From Micrococcales bacterium (GTDB lineage: Bacteria; Actinomycetota; Actinomycetes; S36-B12; UBA10799), in assembly GCA_016703125.1 (NCBI GenBank), contig JADJCR010000005.1, positions 186,001 through 250,000 on the forward strand: a stretch of DNA of 64,000 nucleotides. Direction: 5' to 3'. How positions within the stretch are numbered: the stretch's first letter is position 1; each line of letters begins with the position of its first letter. Position numbers and translations under genes: made by a program. Below, in pieces: positions 37,852 through 46,643 of the stretch. The notes beneath the pieces were generated by a model. That model saw nothing but the letters and a program-made list of their open reading frames with translations. It did not search any database and had not been told where the DNA came from.

Positions 37852-38214
37852 TCAGGCCTGCTCTTTGGCCACTTCCGCGCGCACGGCGTCCATGTCGAGC
37901 TTCTTCACCTGATCGATGAGGTCGGTCAGCGCCGGCGCCGGCAATGCACCGGGCTGCGCGTACAGCAGGATGCCATCGCGGAAGGCCATGAGCGTCGGGA
38001 TCGACGAGATCTGCGCCTGCGCGGCCAGCGCCTGTTCGGACTCGGTGTCGACCTTGCCGAACACAATGTCCGGGTGGTCCTCGGAGGCCTGCTCGAACAC
38101 CGGGGCGAACATGCGACACGGACCGCACCAGGCGGCCCACCAGTCGACGAGGACGATTCCGGTGCCCTCGACGGTCGTCATGAAGGTCTCAGCGGTCAGG
38201 TCTGTGGTTGCCAT
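37852..38214 (-). CDS. trxA: Thioredoxin
   Basis: A 120-residue cytoplasmic disulfide reductase. The active site WCGPC lies in DWWAAWCGPCRMFAPVF at about 24-40, and the cis-proline loop SIPTLMAFRDG is present. The short C-terminal extension (LDMDAVRAEVAKEQA) is slightly longer than in classical Trx. A GGAGA ribosome binding site precedes ATG 38214. A perfect ATACCC-N5-GGGTAT palindrome lies 12 nt upstream of the start, so transcription is probably controlled by a CsoR-type repressor. No thioredoxin reductase is nearby. Confidence 0.93.
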   Translation of the reverse strand: MATTDLTAETFMTTVEGTGIVLVDWWAAWCGPCRMFAPVFEQASEDHPDIVFGKVDTESEQALAAQAQISSIPTLMAFRDGILLYAQPGALPAPALTDLIDQVKKLDMDAVRAEVAKEQA

Positions 38215-38226
38215 GAAGTCTCTCCT

Positions 38227-38243
38227 ATACCCTGTATGGGTAT
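38227..38243. promoter_or_regulatory. CsoR/RicR-type operator (TACCC-N5-GGGTA) before trxA
   Basis: ATACCCTGTATGGGTAT is a perfect 6+6 bp inverted repeat around 5 nt. TACCC-N5-GGGTA is the motif described for mycobacterial RicR, and similar sites serve other CsoR-family repressors sensing copper or persulfide. It lies between about 13 and 29 nt upstream of the trxA ATG, where a repressor would block transcription. Confidence 0.6.
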
Positions 38244-38375
38244 CTCAACACCACCGATGCCGGAGGTATTCCCGCGCTCGGAGTGGCCCGGCAACGAGCC
38301 CGGCGTTGGGTGGGGCCCATGCAGTTGGTTGACGTTCGTCGCACGACGAGCGTCAGTGCGCGCCGGCGCCGGGAC

Positions 38376-39032
38376 TCACAGTCGGCCGGCGCGGGCGCCC
38401 GGCAGCGTGGCCAGCCAGTTGCGCAGCAGTTGGACTCCTGCTGCACCGGACTTCTCCGGATGGAATTGCGTGGCGGTCAGCGGTCCGTTCTCGACCGCCG
38501 AGAGGAAGCGTCCGCCGTACTCGGTCCACGTCAGTGCAGGGCGCTTCACCGCCGCAGTGCCCGCGTCCGGCAGGTCCAGCGAAGCGGCGGCGTAGCTGTG
38601 CACGAAGTAGAACCGCTGCTGCGACACCCCCGCGAACAACGCGGAGTTCGTGGGCGGACTGACCGTGTTCCACCCCATGTGCGGCAGGACCGGCGCCGTC
38701 AGTTGCGTCACCCGGCCCGGCCACTGGGCGCACCCGGGCGACACCAGGCCGTGCTCCTCCCCCGCCTCGAACATGATCTGCATCCCGACGCAGATGCCGA
38801 GCACCGGCAGCCCGCCGGACAGGCGCCGATCAATGATCCGCTGACCGCCCACGGCCCGCAGTCCACGCATGCACGACTCGAAGGCCCCCACCCCTGGCAC
38901 CACCAGGCCATCAGCAGCACCAGCCTGGTCGGCGCTGGCCGTCACCGTCACCTGGGCGCCGGCGGCTTCCAGCGCGCGCTGCGCCGAGCGCAGGTTGCCC
39001 GAGCCGTAGTCGAGCACGACCACGGTGGTCAT
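38376..39032 (-). CDS. hisH: Imidazole glycerol phosphate synthase, glutaminase subunit HisH
   Basis: Supplies ammonia from glutamine to HisF in histidine synthesis. The 218-residue class I glutamine amidotransferase has the nucleophile cysteine in LGICVGMQIMFE and the catalytic His-Glu in TQFHPEKSG. VVLDYGSGNLRSAQRALE marks the N terminus. ATG 39032 overlaps the hisB stop by 4 nt. The partner genes hisF and hisA/priA do not follow; thioredoxin does, after a 161-nt gap that holds an operator. Confidence 0.96.
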   Translation of the reverse strand: MTTVVVLDYGSGNLRSAQRALEAAGAQVTVTASADQAGAADGLVVPGVGAFESCMRGLRAVGGQRIIDRRLSGGLPVLGICVGMQIMFEAGEEHGLVSPGCAQWPGRVTQLTAPVLPHMGWNTVSPPTNSALFAGVSQQRFYFVHSYAAASLDLPDAGTAAVKRPALTWTEYGGRFLSAVENGPLTATQFHPEKSGAAGVQLLRNWLATLPGARAGRL

Positions 39033-39622
39033 GAGCCGAGAGTGCCCTTGGTCGAGGGGATGCCGCTGACCCGGGGGTCCACCGCGATCGCTTGCCGCAG
39101 AGCCCGCGCGAACGCTTTGAACTGTGCTTCGACGATGTGGTGCGCGTTGCGGCCGGACTGCACACGCATGTGCAGTGTGATGTTCGCGGTCGCCACGATG
39201 GACTCGAAGATGTGGCGGGTCAGGGTGGTGTCATACGTACCGATGAGTTCCACCAGGTCCGGTTCCTCGTGGACCAGGTACGGGCGGCCGGACAGGTCGA
39301 CGACGCAGACCGCCAGCGCCTCGTCCAGCGGGATCATCGCGTTGCCGTAGCGCTGCACTCCGGCTTTGTCGCCGAGCGCCTCCCGCAGGGCCTGGCCCAA
39401 CGCCAGCGACGTGTCCTCCACGGTGTGGTGGGCGTCGACTTCGAGGTCACCGCGGGTGCGGACGACCAGGTCCAGACCGCCGTGGCGGGCCACTTGGTCC
39501 AGCATGTGGTCGAAGAACGGGACCCCTGTGGAGATCTCCGAGCGTCCGGTCCCGTCGAGGTCGAGCTCGACGAGCACTTCGCTCTCCTTCGTGGTCCGCT
39601 CGATGCGCGCGGTACGGCTCAT
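39029..39622 (-). CDS. hisB: Imidazoleglycerol-phosphate dehydratase
   Basis: Sixth step of histidine biosynthesis. A 197-residue monofunctional enzyme without the phosphatase half found in enterobacteria. The metal-binding motifs are FFDHMLDQVARHGGLDL, DAHHTVEDTSLALGQAL, and later RNAHHIVEAQFKAFARAL. ATG 39622 overlaps the hisC stop as ATGA, and the stop overlaps hisH, in the coupled chain hisD-C-B-H. Confidence 0.97.
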   Translation of the reverse strand: MSRTARIERTTKESEVLVELDLDGTGRSEISTGVPFFDHMLDQVARHGGLDLVVRTRGDLEVDAHHTVEDTSLALGQALREALGDKAGVQRYGNAMIPLDEALAVCVVDLSGRPYLVHEEPDLVELIGTYDTTLTRHIFESIVATANITLHMRVQSGRNAHHIVEAQFKAFARALRQAIAVDPRVSGIPSTKGTLGS

Positions 39623-40707
39623 GGGGTCTCCCTGAGGTCTTCCAGGCCGGCCATCGCGGCGGCCAGGGTGGTCATCTGTTCGGTGGTGCCGATCGTCACC
39701 CGCAACCAGCGTGGCAGTCCGACGTCGCGCACCAGGATGCCCTGTTCGAGCAGGCGCTGCCACGCCGCCGCCGGGTCGGTGAAGGGCCCTACGAGCACGA
39801 AGTTCGCATCCGAGGGCGGACAGTTCCAGCCCTGCGCAACGACCTGTGCGACGAACTCGTCGCGAGTGTGGCACAGCAGGTGGATCTGCTCGGTGAGGCG
39901 GGGGGCGAACTCCACGGCCACCTGTGCGGCGGCCTGGGTCAGCGCCGACAGGTGGTACGGCAACCGTACGAGCAACAACGCCTCGATGACCGCCGGGTCG
40001 GCCGCCAGGTAACCCACGCGCGCGCCGGCGAATGCGAAGGCCTTGCTCATCGTCCGGGTGACGAGCAAGCGGGGGCGTCCGGGTAGCAGGCCCACCGCGC
40101 TCGGCACACTGGCGAACTCCGCGTAGGCCTCGTCCACCACCACGATGCCGCGGTCGGTTTCGGCGACGGCGGCGTAGGCGTCCTCGATCGCCGCCAGCGG
40201 CAGCGAGTCGCCGGTGGGGTTGTTGGGGCTGCACAGGAACAGCACGTCCGGCCGGTGCTCGCGCACGGCGTCGACGATGCGTCCCGGCGGCAGGGTCAGA
40301 CCATCCCGGGCGACCGGCACGAAGCCCGTGCCCGTGGCATGGCTGATGAGTTCGTGCATCGAGTAACCCGGCTGGAAGCCCAGTGCGGTCCGCCCGGGTC
40401 CTCCGAACGCCTGCAGGACCTGTTGCAGGATCTCGTTGGACCCGTTGGCCGCCCACACCCGGTCACCGGTCACCCGCACCCCGGTCTGGCCCGTGAGGTA
40501 CCCGGCCAGCGCCTCGCGCAGCCCCACGGCGTCGCGGTCCGGGTACCGGTTCAGGTACGGGTCGATCCGCGCACCGATGCGCGCGATCATCTCCGGCGGA
40601 GGCGGGTAGGGGTTCTCGTTGGTGTTCAGCGCGATGGGGACCTCGAGTTGCGGCGCACCGTAGGCAGTGCGCCCGACGAGTTCGGGGCGCAGGGGAAGAT
40701 CACTCAC
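39619..40707 (-). CDS. hisC: Histidinol-phosphate aminotransferase
   Basis: PLP-dependent transamination of imidazole acetol phosphate. The 362-residue fold-type I enzyme starts LNTNENPYPPPPEMIARIG. The PLP lysine is in TRTMSKAFAFAGARVGYL, with VVVDEAYAEF and LCSPNNPTGDSLP as further cofactor contacts. GTG 40707 overlaps the hisD stop as GTGA, which decides the start over longer upstream frames. Confidence 0.96.
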   Translation of the reverse strand: MSDLPLRPELVGRTAYGAPQLEVPIALNTNENPYPPPPEMIARIGARIDPYLNRYPDRDAVGLREALAGYLTGQTGVRVTGDRVWAANGSNEILQQVLQAFGGPGRTALGFQPGYSMHELISHATGTGFVPVARDGLTLPPGRIVDAVREHRPDVLFLCSPNNPTGDSLPLAAIEDAYAAVAETDRGIVVVDEAYAEFASVPSAVGLLPGRPRLLVTRTMSKAFAFAGARVGYLAADPAVIEALLLVRLPYHLSALTQAAAQVAVEFAPRLTEQIHLLCHTRDEFVAQVVAQGWNCPPSDANFVLVGPFTDPAAAWQRLLEQGILVRDVGLPRWLRVTIGTTEQMTTLAAAMAGLEDLRETP

Positions 40708-41993
40708 GCGTCGGCCCCGTGATCGCGCCGGACGGTGACCGCCCACGCGTGCGACGGCAGATCCTCGGCCAGGGCGAGCGCCTCGAGTTCGTCGGTGAGC
40801 CCCGCCAGGGCCGCACGGTCGTACTCCACGACCTGCACGCTGCGCAGGAAGGTGGTGACGTTCAGGCCACTGGAGTGGCAGGCGCACCCCGCAGTGGGAA
40901 GCACGTGGTTCGAGCCGGCCAGGTAGTCACCGAGCGACACCGGACTGTACGGGCCCACGAAGATGGCACCGGCGTTGCGGATCGCGGCAGCATCCTGCGC
41001 GGCATGGCGGGTGTGGATCTCGAGGTGTTCGGCCGCATACGCGTCCGCACACTCCAGCGACTGGGCCAGGTCGCGGGTGAGCACCACGGCGCTCTGCCGA
41101 CCGGTCAGTGCCTCCCGGATGCGCTCGCTGTGCTTGGCTGCAGCCACCTGAAGCGCCAGTTCGCGGTCCACGGCGTCGGCCAGGGCCTCGGAATCGGTGA
41201 TCAGCACGGATGCGGCCACCACGTCGTGCTCGGCCTGCGAGATGAGGTCCGCGGCGACGTACGCGGGGTCCGCGCTGTCGTCGGCGACGACGGCGATCTC
41301 GGTGGGACCGGCCTCGCTGTCGATGCCGACCTGACCCCTCAGCAGCCGCTTCGCCTCGGTGACGTAGATGTTGCCGGGGCCGGTGACGATGTTCACCGGT
41401 TCGCAGCCCTCCACCCCGAGAGCCAACATGGCCACGGCCTGCGCGCCACCGGCCGCATACACCTCGTCGATGCCCAGCAGCGCACATGCGGCCAGGATGG
41501 TCGGGTGCGGCCAGCCCTCGTTGTCGGTCTGCGGCGGACTGACCACCGCCATGGACTCCACGCCGGCCACCCTGGCCGGGACCACGTTCATCACCACGCT
41601 GGACGGGTACACCGCCCGGCCGCCGGGGACGTACAACCCGACGCGGCGCACCGGCCGCCACGTCTGCCGGACGATGGCCCCCGGACCGAGTTCGGTCACA
41701 CCGTTGGCGGGCAACTGGTCGCTGTGCACCCGGGTGGTGCGGTCGATGGCGGTCAGCAGCGCCTTGCGGACCAGCGGATCGAGGGCCTGCTCCGCCGCAG
41801 CGATCACATCGGCCGGCACCCGCAACGACGCAGGACGGATCCCGTCGAAGCGCTCTCCTGCGGCCAGCACCGCTTCAGCTCCACCGTGGCGCACCTGGTC
41901 GATGATGTGCGCGACCGCCGCGGCCTGGCCTTGCGGCGCGGCGCGGGGGACGTCGAACGACTGTCCGGTTCTCAGGTCGATGCGGGCGAGCAT
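40704..41993 (-). CDS. hisD: Histidinol dehydrogenase
   Basis: Two-step NAD-dependent oxidation of histidinol to histidine, zinc-dependent. The 429-residue protein shows VGLYVPGGRAVYPSSVVMN, VTGPGNIYVTEAKRLL, IDSEAGPTEIAVVAD, QAEHDVVAASVLIT and a C-terminal AGSNHVLPTAGCACHSSGL. ATG 41993 (LARIDLRTG) is the usual start; a longer frame to 42026 exists. It heads the his unit and is divergent from ybaK with 69 nt between, which must hold both promoters. Confidence 0.96.
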   Translation of the reverse strand: MLARIDLRTGQSFDVPRAAPQGQAAAVAHIIDQVRHGGAEAVLAAGERFDGIRPASLRVPADVIAAAEQALDPLVRKALLTAIDRTTRVHSDQLPANGVTELGPGAIVRQTWRPVRRVGLYVPGGRAVYPSSVVMNVVPARVAGVESMAVVSPPQTDNEGWPHPTILAACALLGIDEVYAAGGAQAVAMLALGVEGCEPVNIVTGPGNIYVTEAKRLLRGQVGIDSEAGPTEIAVVADDSADPAYVAADLISQAEHDVVAASVLITDSEALADAVDRELALQVAAAKHSERIREALTGRQSAVVLTRDLAQSLECADAYAAEHLEIHTRHAAQDAAAIRNAGAIFVGPYSPVSLGDYLAGSNHVLPTAGCACHSSGLNVTTFLRSVQVVEYDRAALAGLTDELEALALAEDLPSHAWAVTVRRDHGADA

Positions 41994-42062
41994 GTGACCA
42001 TCGTACGAAGCCGCCCTCACCGCCATGGTCCGGCCAAGCCCGTCCGGGGTAGGTTCATCGGT

Positions 42063-42551
42063 GTGTCGGCCAAGAAGAAGAGCGCATCGACGCCCGCGCT
42101 GGTCGCCTTGCAGGAATCAGGCACTCCGTACGCCGCGCACGAGTACGGCCATGACCCGGATGAGACCGCGTTCGGGCTCGAGGCGGCCGCGGCGCTGCAG
42201 TTGGACCCCGCGCGGGTGTTCAAGACCCTGGTGGCCGACGTCGACGGGCAGTTGGTGGTCGCCTGCGTTCCGGTCAGCAGCCAGCCGAGCCTCAAGGCCC
42301 TGGCAGCGGCACTGGGGGCGGGGCGGGCGTTGATCGCCGACGCCAAGGTCGCGGAGAAAACCACCGGCTACGTCGTCGGCGGCATCTCGCCCATCGGTCA
42401 GCGCAAGCACCTGCCCACCATCATCGACGCCTCGGCGCTGGATCACTCGACGATCTACGTGTCGGGCGGGCGCCGGGGACTGGACATCGAACTCAAACCC
42501 GACGACCTGATATCCCTCACGAAGGCCCGGACGGCCCCGATCCGTTCGTGA
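42063..42551 (+). CDS. ybaK: Cys-tRNA(Pro)/Cys-tRNA(Cys) deacylase YbaK/EbsC
   Basis: A trans-editing factor that hydrolyses mischarged Cys-tRNA(Pro). The 162-residue protein reads TPALVALQESGTPYAAHEY, LDPARVFKTLVADVDGQLVVACVPV, KTTGYVVGGISPIGQRKHLPT and STIYVSGGRRGLDIEL, following the family from end to end. GTG 42063 has GGGGTAGG upstream. It is divergent from hisD, and its end overlaps the convergent membrane-protein gene by 35 nt. Confidence 0.92.
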   Translation: MSAKKKSASTPALVALQESGTPYAAHEYGHDPDETAFGLEAAAALQLDPARVFKTLVADVDGQLVVACVPVSSQPSLKALAAALGAGRALIADAKVAEKTTGYVVGGISPIGQRKHLPTIIDASALDHSTIYVSGGRRGLDIELKPDDLISLTKARTAPIRS

Positions 42552-43029
42552 CCGGGTCCCGCGAGAAGGCCGCGCCCAGCACCACCACGAGCAGCGCCAT
42601 GAACGCACCGAGGATCAGTACCCCTTCGGCGCCCACCGTGACCGGCAGCGCGATCGTCCCGTCGGACTGCTCGACCGCGGCCCGACCCGCGATCCACCAG
42701 CCCACCACCCGGCCCACTGCTGCGCACACCGTCGCCGCGACGATGGCGCCGACGACGTGCGCCCAGCCGCCCACGAAGCCCGTGCGGTGCAGACGCACAG
42801 CCGCCACGAGGCCGATCCCCAGCCCGGCCGCGAGCAGCAAGGTGCCCAGCGTCAGATCCGCGACGGCGAAGCCCTGCGGGTAGGCATCGACGAAATCGGC
42901 GTCAGCCAAGGACCGCACGAGCACCCGTGGTGCCCACCACACCCAGAGAACCCCGACGGGGATCCCGAGCCCCGCACCCAGCACCACGTACCGGGCGATC
43001 ACCCCGGCCGGTAGCAGTGACCGCTTCAC
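42517..43029 (-). CDS. Membrane protein of unknown function, four helices (DUF2567-like)
   Basis: A 170-residue hydrophobic protein with about four membrane helices: YVVLGAGLGIPVGVLWVWW, LTLGTLLLAAGLGIGLVAAV, VVGAIVAATVCAAVGRVVGWW and GVLILGAFMALLVVVLGAAF. The layout and the opening WAPRVLV resemble actinobacterial DUF2567 proteins, but the identification is tentative. GTG 43029 overlaps the dnaE stop as GTGA, so it is translationally coupled to dnaE. No catalytic motif was seen. Confidence 0.6.
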   Translation of the reverse strand: MKRSLLPAGVIARYVVLGAGLGIPVGVLWVWWAPRVLVRSLADADFVDAYPQGFAVADLTLGTLLLAAGLGIGLVAAVRLHRTGFVGGWAHVVGAIVAATVCAAVGRVVGWWIAGRAAVEQSDGTIALPVTVGAEGVLILGAFMALLVVVLGAAFSRDPVTNGSGPSGPS

Positions 43030-46000
43030 GGGTTCGGGATGCAGTGCGGTCCCAGCAGGGCCTTGAGGTCCGCGCCGAGCGACGAGGTCGCGGAGACCCG
43101 GAAGCCCTCGTCGAGCCGCAGCACCGTGGTGCGCCCGCCCGACACCATCTGCAGGTGGACCTCGCTGGCACCCGGGTGGGAGCCCAGGACCGACTTGAGC
43201 CGCTCCACGGTGTCCGGGGTGCATTGTTGAGCCGCCACGGTGACGACGAAGGGACTATTGCGGTCCACGGACAGGTCCGGGGCGGACACCTCCATGGCCA
43301 TCAGCCGCGGTGAGTCCTCGCTGATGTCCAGACGTCCCTTGATCACCAGGATCGCGTCCGTATGGCAGTACGGCGAGACCGCCTCGTACACCTTGGGGAA
43401 GACCATCACCTGGATCTCGCCGGTGAGGTCCTCGATGGCCATCTGCGCGTAAGGCTTGCCGCCCTTGGTGATGCGGCGCGCCACCTGCGTGGCCAGCCCC
43501 GCGATGGTGACCACCCGGCCGTCGGCGTTGTCCGATCCGGTGAGGTCCGCGATCGCCCCGTCGGCCAGCGAACGCAACTGCGCCTCGAGACCGAACAGCG
43601 GGTGGTCGGAAACGTACAACCCGAGCATTTCCCGCTCATGGGCCAGCAGCACCGCCTTGTCCCACTCCCCGACTGGGATCTGCAGCGCGAGTTCCTCGCT
43701 CTGCTCGTCCTGGGCCATGTCGCCGAAAAGGTCGAACTGTCCGATGGCCTCGGCGCGCTTGGTGCTCAGCGCCTCGTCGACGGCGGCTTCGTGGACACTG
43801 ATCAAACCCCGCCGCGTGTGGCCCAGAGAGTCGAACGCCCCGGCCTTGATCAGCGACTCCACCACCCGCTTGTTGCACGCGGAGGCCTCGACTTTGGCCA
43901 GGAAGTCCTCGAAGTCGCCGAACCGTCCCTTCGCCGTGCGGGAGGCGATGATCGACTCCACGACCGCCTCGCCGACGTTGCGCACCGCCGACAGCCCGAA
44001 GCGGATCGTGTCGTCCACCGCGGTGAAGCGCGACTGCGAGTCGTTGACGTCGGGTGGCAGGACCTTGACGCCCATGTGCCGGCATTCGGCCAGGTAGATC
44101 GCGCTCTTGTCCTTGTTGTCCTTGACCGACTCCAGCAGCGCGGCCATGTACTCGGTCGGGTAGTTGGCCTTCAAGTAGGCCGTCCAGTAGGACACCAGGC
44201 CGTAGCCAGCCGAGTGCGCCTTGTTGAACGCGTAGTCGGCGAAGGGGACGAGCGTTTCCCACAGTTTGGCGATCGCAGCGTCGCCGTAACCGTTGGCCCG
44301 CATGCCCTCGGCGAAGGGTCCGAACTCCTTGTCCAGGATCTCCTTCTTCTTCTTGCCCATCGCGCGGCGCAGAAGGTCTGCTTGACCCAAGCTGTACCCG
44401 GCCAGATTCTGCGCGATGGTCATGACCTGTTCCTGGTACACGATCACGCCGTAGGTCTCGCTGAGGATGTCCTCGAGTGGCTCGGCCAGTTCCGCGTGGA
44501 TGGGTTCAACCGGCTTACGGCCGTTCTTGCGGTCGGCATAGTCGTTGTGGGCATTGGCACCCATCGGGCCCGGCCGGTACAGGGCCAGCACCGCGCTGAT
44601 GTCGTCGAAGGAGTCCGGCTTCATCGAGCGCAGCAGCGCACGCATCGGTCCGCCGTCGAGTTGGAAAACCCCGAGGGTGTCCCCGCGGGCGAGCAGTCGG
44701 TACGCCTCGGCGTTGTCCAGCGGCAACTCCTCCAGCACCACTGTCTCGCCCTTGTTCCGCTCGATGTTGTCCAGGCAGTCGTCGAGCACCGTGAGGTTGC
44801 GCAGTCCGAGGAAGTCCATCTTGAGCAGACCGAGTTCCTCGCACGCACCCATGTCGAACTGGGTGATGATCGAGCCGTCGTCGCGCATCCACAACGGCAC
44901 GACGTCCAGCAGTTTCGCGCGGGACAAGATGACGCCGGCGGCGTGCACCCCGGGCTGACGTTTCAGGCCCTCCAGGCCACGGGCGGTGGCCACCACCTGC
45001 TGCACCTGCTCGTCGCCGTCATGCAGGGTGCGGAAGTCGGCGGCCTCCGCGTACCGCTGGTGCTTGGGGTCGAAGATCCCCGACAGCGGGATGTCCTTGC
45101 CCATCACCGGGTCCGGCATGGCCTTGGTGATCTGGTCGCTCAACGCGTAGGGCAGGCCCAGTGCCCGGGCGGAGTCCTTGATCGCGGCCTTGGCCTTGAT
45201 GGACCCGTATGTCACGATCTGCGCGACCTGGTCGGCGCCGTACTTCTCGGTGGCGTAGCGGATCATCTCGCCACGCCGGCGCTCGTCGAAGTCCATGTCG
45301 ATATCGGGCATGGACACCCGGTCGGGGTTGAGGAAGCGCTCGAAGATCAGGCCGTGTTCCAGCGGGTCCAGTTCGGTGATTCCCAGCGCCCAGGCGATGA
45401 GCGCTCCCGCCGCCGACCCGCGACCAGGCCCCACCCGGATGCCATTCTCCTTGGCGTGGCGGACCAGGTCGGCCACGACGAGGAAGTAGCTCGGGTACCC
45501 CATTTGGTTGATCACGGAGATCTCGTAGTCGGCCTGCTGCCGGTGGGTCTGCGGGACAGGATGCGGGGCGAACCGCTGTTGCAGCCCGCGCAGGACCTCC
45601 TTGGCCAGCCAGGACTCCTCGGTCTCACCGTCCGGGACGTCGAAGCGTGGCATGAGGTTGGCCGAGTCGTCGAACTCGACGTTGCACCGCTGCGCGATGA
45701 GCAGTGTGTTGTCGCAGGCCTCGGGCAGTTCCGACCACACCGCACGCATCTGCTCCGGGGACTTCAGGAAGTACCCGGAGCCGTTGAAGCGGAACCGCTT
45801 CTCGTCGTTCACGGTGGCCCGGGTCCCGATGCACAACAGGACGTCATGGGCCGCGGCATCCTCCTCACGCACGTAGTGCAGGTCGTTGGTGGCCACCAGC
45901 GGGAGGTCCAGTGTGCGCGCGATCCGCCGCAGGTCCTCACGGTGGCGCCGCTCGATGTCCAGGCCGTGGTCCATCAGTTCGCAGTAGAAGTTGCCGGCCC

Positions 46001-46559
46001 CCAGGATGTCCCGGAAGTCGGCCGCGGCTGCCAGGGCCCGCTCGTACTGCCCCGATCGCAGCCACATGTTCACCTCGCCGCTCGGGCAGCCCGTCGTGGC
46101 GATGAGGCCTTTGCCGTACCGGTCGAGCAGCTCCCGGTCGAACCGGGGCTTGCGGTAGTACCCCTCGATGCTGGCCATGCTCGACAGCCGGAAGAGGTTG
46201 TGCATCCCCTCAGTCGTCTCGGCCAGGACCGTCATGTGGGTGTAGGCCTGCTTGCCCTTCGAGGCGGGCACGCCGTCCTCGCCGACGTCGTCACCGGGCA
46301 CGTCGCCGAAATCGTACGGTGCTCTGGTGTGCCGGCCCTGGGGCGCGTAGTACCCCTCGATGCCGATGATCGGCTTAACCCCGTACTTCTGGCCCTTCTT
46401 GTAGAAGTCGTAGGCGCCGAACACGTTGCCGTGGTCGGTCATCGCGATGGCTGGCATCTCCAACCGGGCAGCCTCCGCGAAGAGATCGTCGAGGCGGGCA
46501 GCACCATCAAGCATCGAGTACTCGGTGTGCACGTGCAGATGCACGAACGAGTCCGACAT
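43026..46559 (-). CDS. dnaE: DNA polymerase III alpha subunit DnaE
   Basis: Replicative polymerase catalytic subunit, 1,177 residues. The N-terminal PHP domain starts FVHLHVHTEYSMLDGAARL and includes AMTDHGNVFGAYDFYKKG. The polymerase palm has GPGRGSAAGALIAWALGI and the catalytic acidic residues in PDIDMDFDERRRGEMI. The fingers and helix-hairpin-helix regions follow (KAHSAGYGLVSYWTAYLKAN, GAFDSLGHTRRGLIS), then an OB fold (VTIAGLATQVARRITKGGKPYA). Length is usual for DnaE1. The start follows rluD by 84 nt. The stop overlaps the membrane-protein gene by 4 nt. Confidence 0.97.
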   Translation of the reverse strand: MSDSFVHLHVHTEYSMLDGAARLDDLFAEAARLEMPAIAMTDHGNVFGAYDFYKKGQKYGVKPIIGIEGYYAPQGRHTRAPYDFGDVPGDDVGEDGVPASKGKQAYTHMTVLAETTEGMHNLFRLSSMASIEGYYRKPRFDRELLDRYGKGLIATTGCPSGEVNMWLRSGQYERALAAAADFRDILGAGNFYCELMDHGLDIERRHREDLRRIARTLDLPLVATNDLHYVREEDAAAHDVLLCIGTRATVNDEKRFRFNGSGYFLKSPEQMRAVWSELPEACDNTLLIAQRCNVEFDDSANLMPRFDVPDGETEESWLAKEVLRGLQQRFAPHPVPQTHRQQADYEISVINQMGYPSYFLVVADLVRHAKENGIRVGPGRGSAAGALIAWALGITELDPLEHGLIFERFLNPDRVSMPDIDMDFDERRRGEMIRYATEKYGADQVAQIVTYGSIKAKAAIKDSARALGLPYALSDQITKAMPDPVMGKDIPLSGIFDPKHQRYAEAADFRTLHDGDEQVQQVVATARGLEGLKRQPGVHAAGVILSRAKLLDVVPLWMRDDGSIITQFDMGACEELGLLKMDFLGLRNLTVLDDCLDNIERNKGETVVLEELPLDNAEAYRLLARGDTLGVFQLDGGPMRALLRSMKPDSFDDISAVLALYRPGPMGANAHNDYADRKNGRKPVEPIHAELAEPLEDILSETYGVIVYQEQVMTIAQNLAGYSLGQADLLRRAMGKKKKEILDKEFGPFAEGMRANGYGDAAIAKLWETLVPFADYAFNKAHSAGYGLVSYWTAYLKANYPTEYMAALLESVKDNKDKSAIYLAECRHMGVKVLPPDVNDSQSRFTAVDDTIRFGLSAVRNVGEAVVESIIASRTAKGRFGDFEDFLAKVEASACNKRVVESLIKAGAFDSLGHTRRGLISVHEAAVDEALSTKRAEAIGQFDLFGDMAQDEQSEELALQIPVGEWDKAVLLAHEREMLGLYVSDHPLFGLEAQLRSLADGAIADLTGSDNADGRVVTIAGLATQVARRITKGGKPYAQMAIEDLTGEIQVMVFPKVYEAVSPYCHTDAILVIKGRLDISEDSPRLMAMEVSAPDLSVDRNSPFVVTVAAQQCTPDTVERLKSVLGSHPGASEVHLQMVSGGRTTVLRLDEGFRVSATSSLGADLKALLGPHCIPNP

Positions 46560-46643
46560 GGATCACCTCGACGAGTGCGTGAACGGGTCTCCAGACTAAG
46601 CCGACGTCATGACACCGCGGGATCGCGACGCGCCCGCCGGTGG

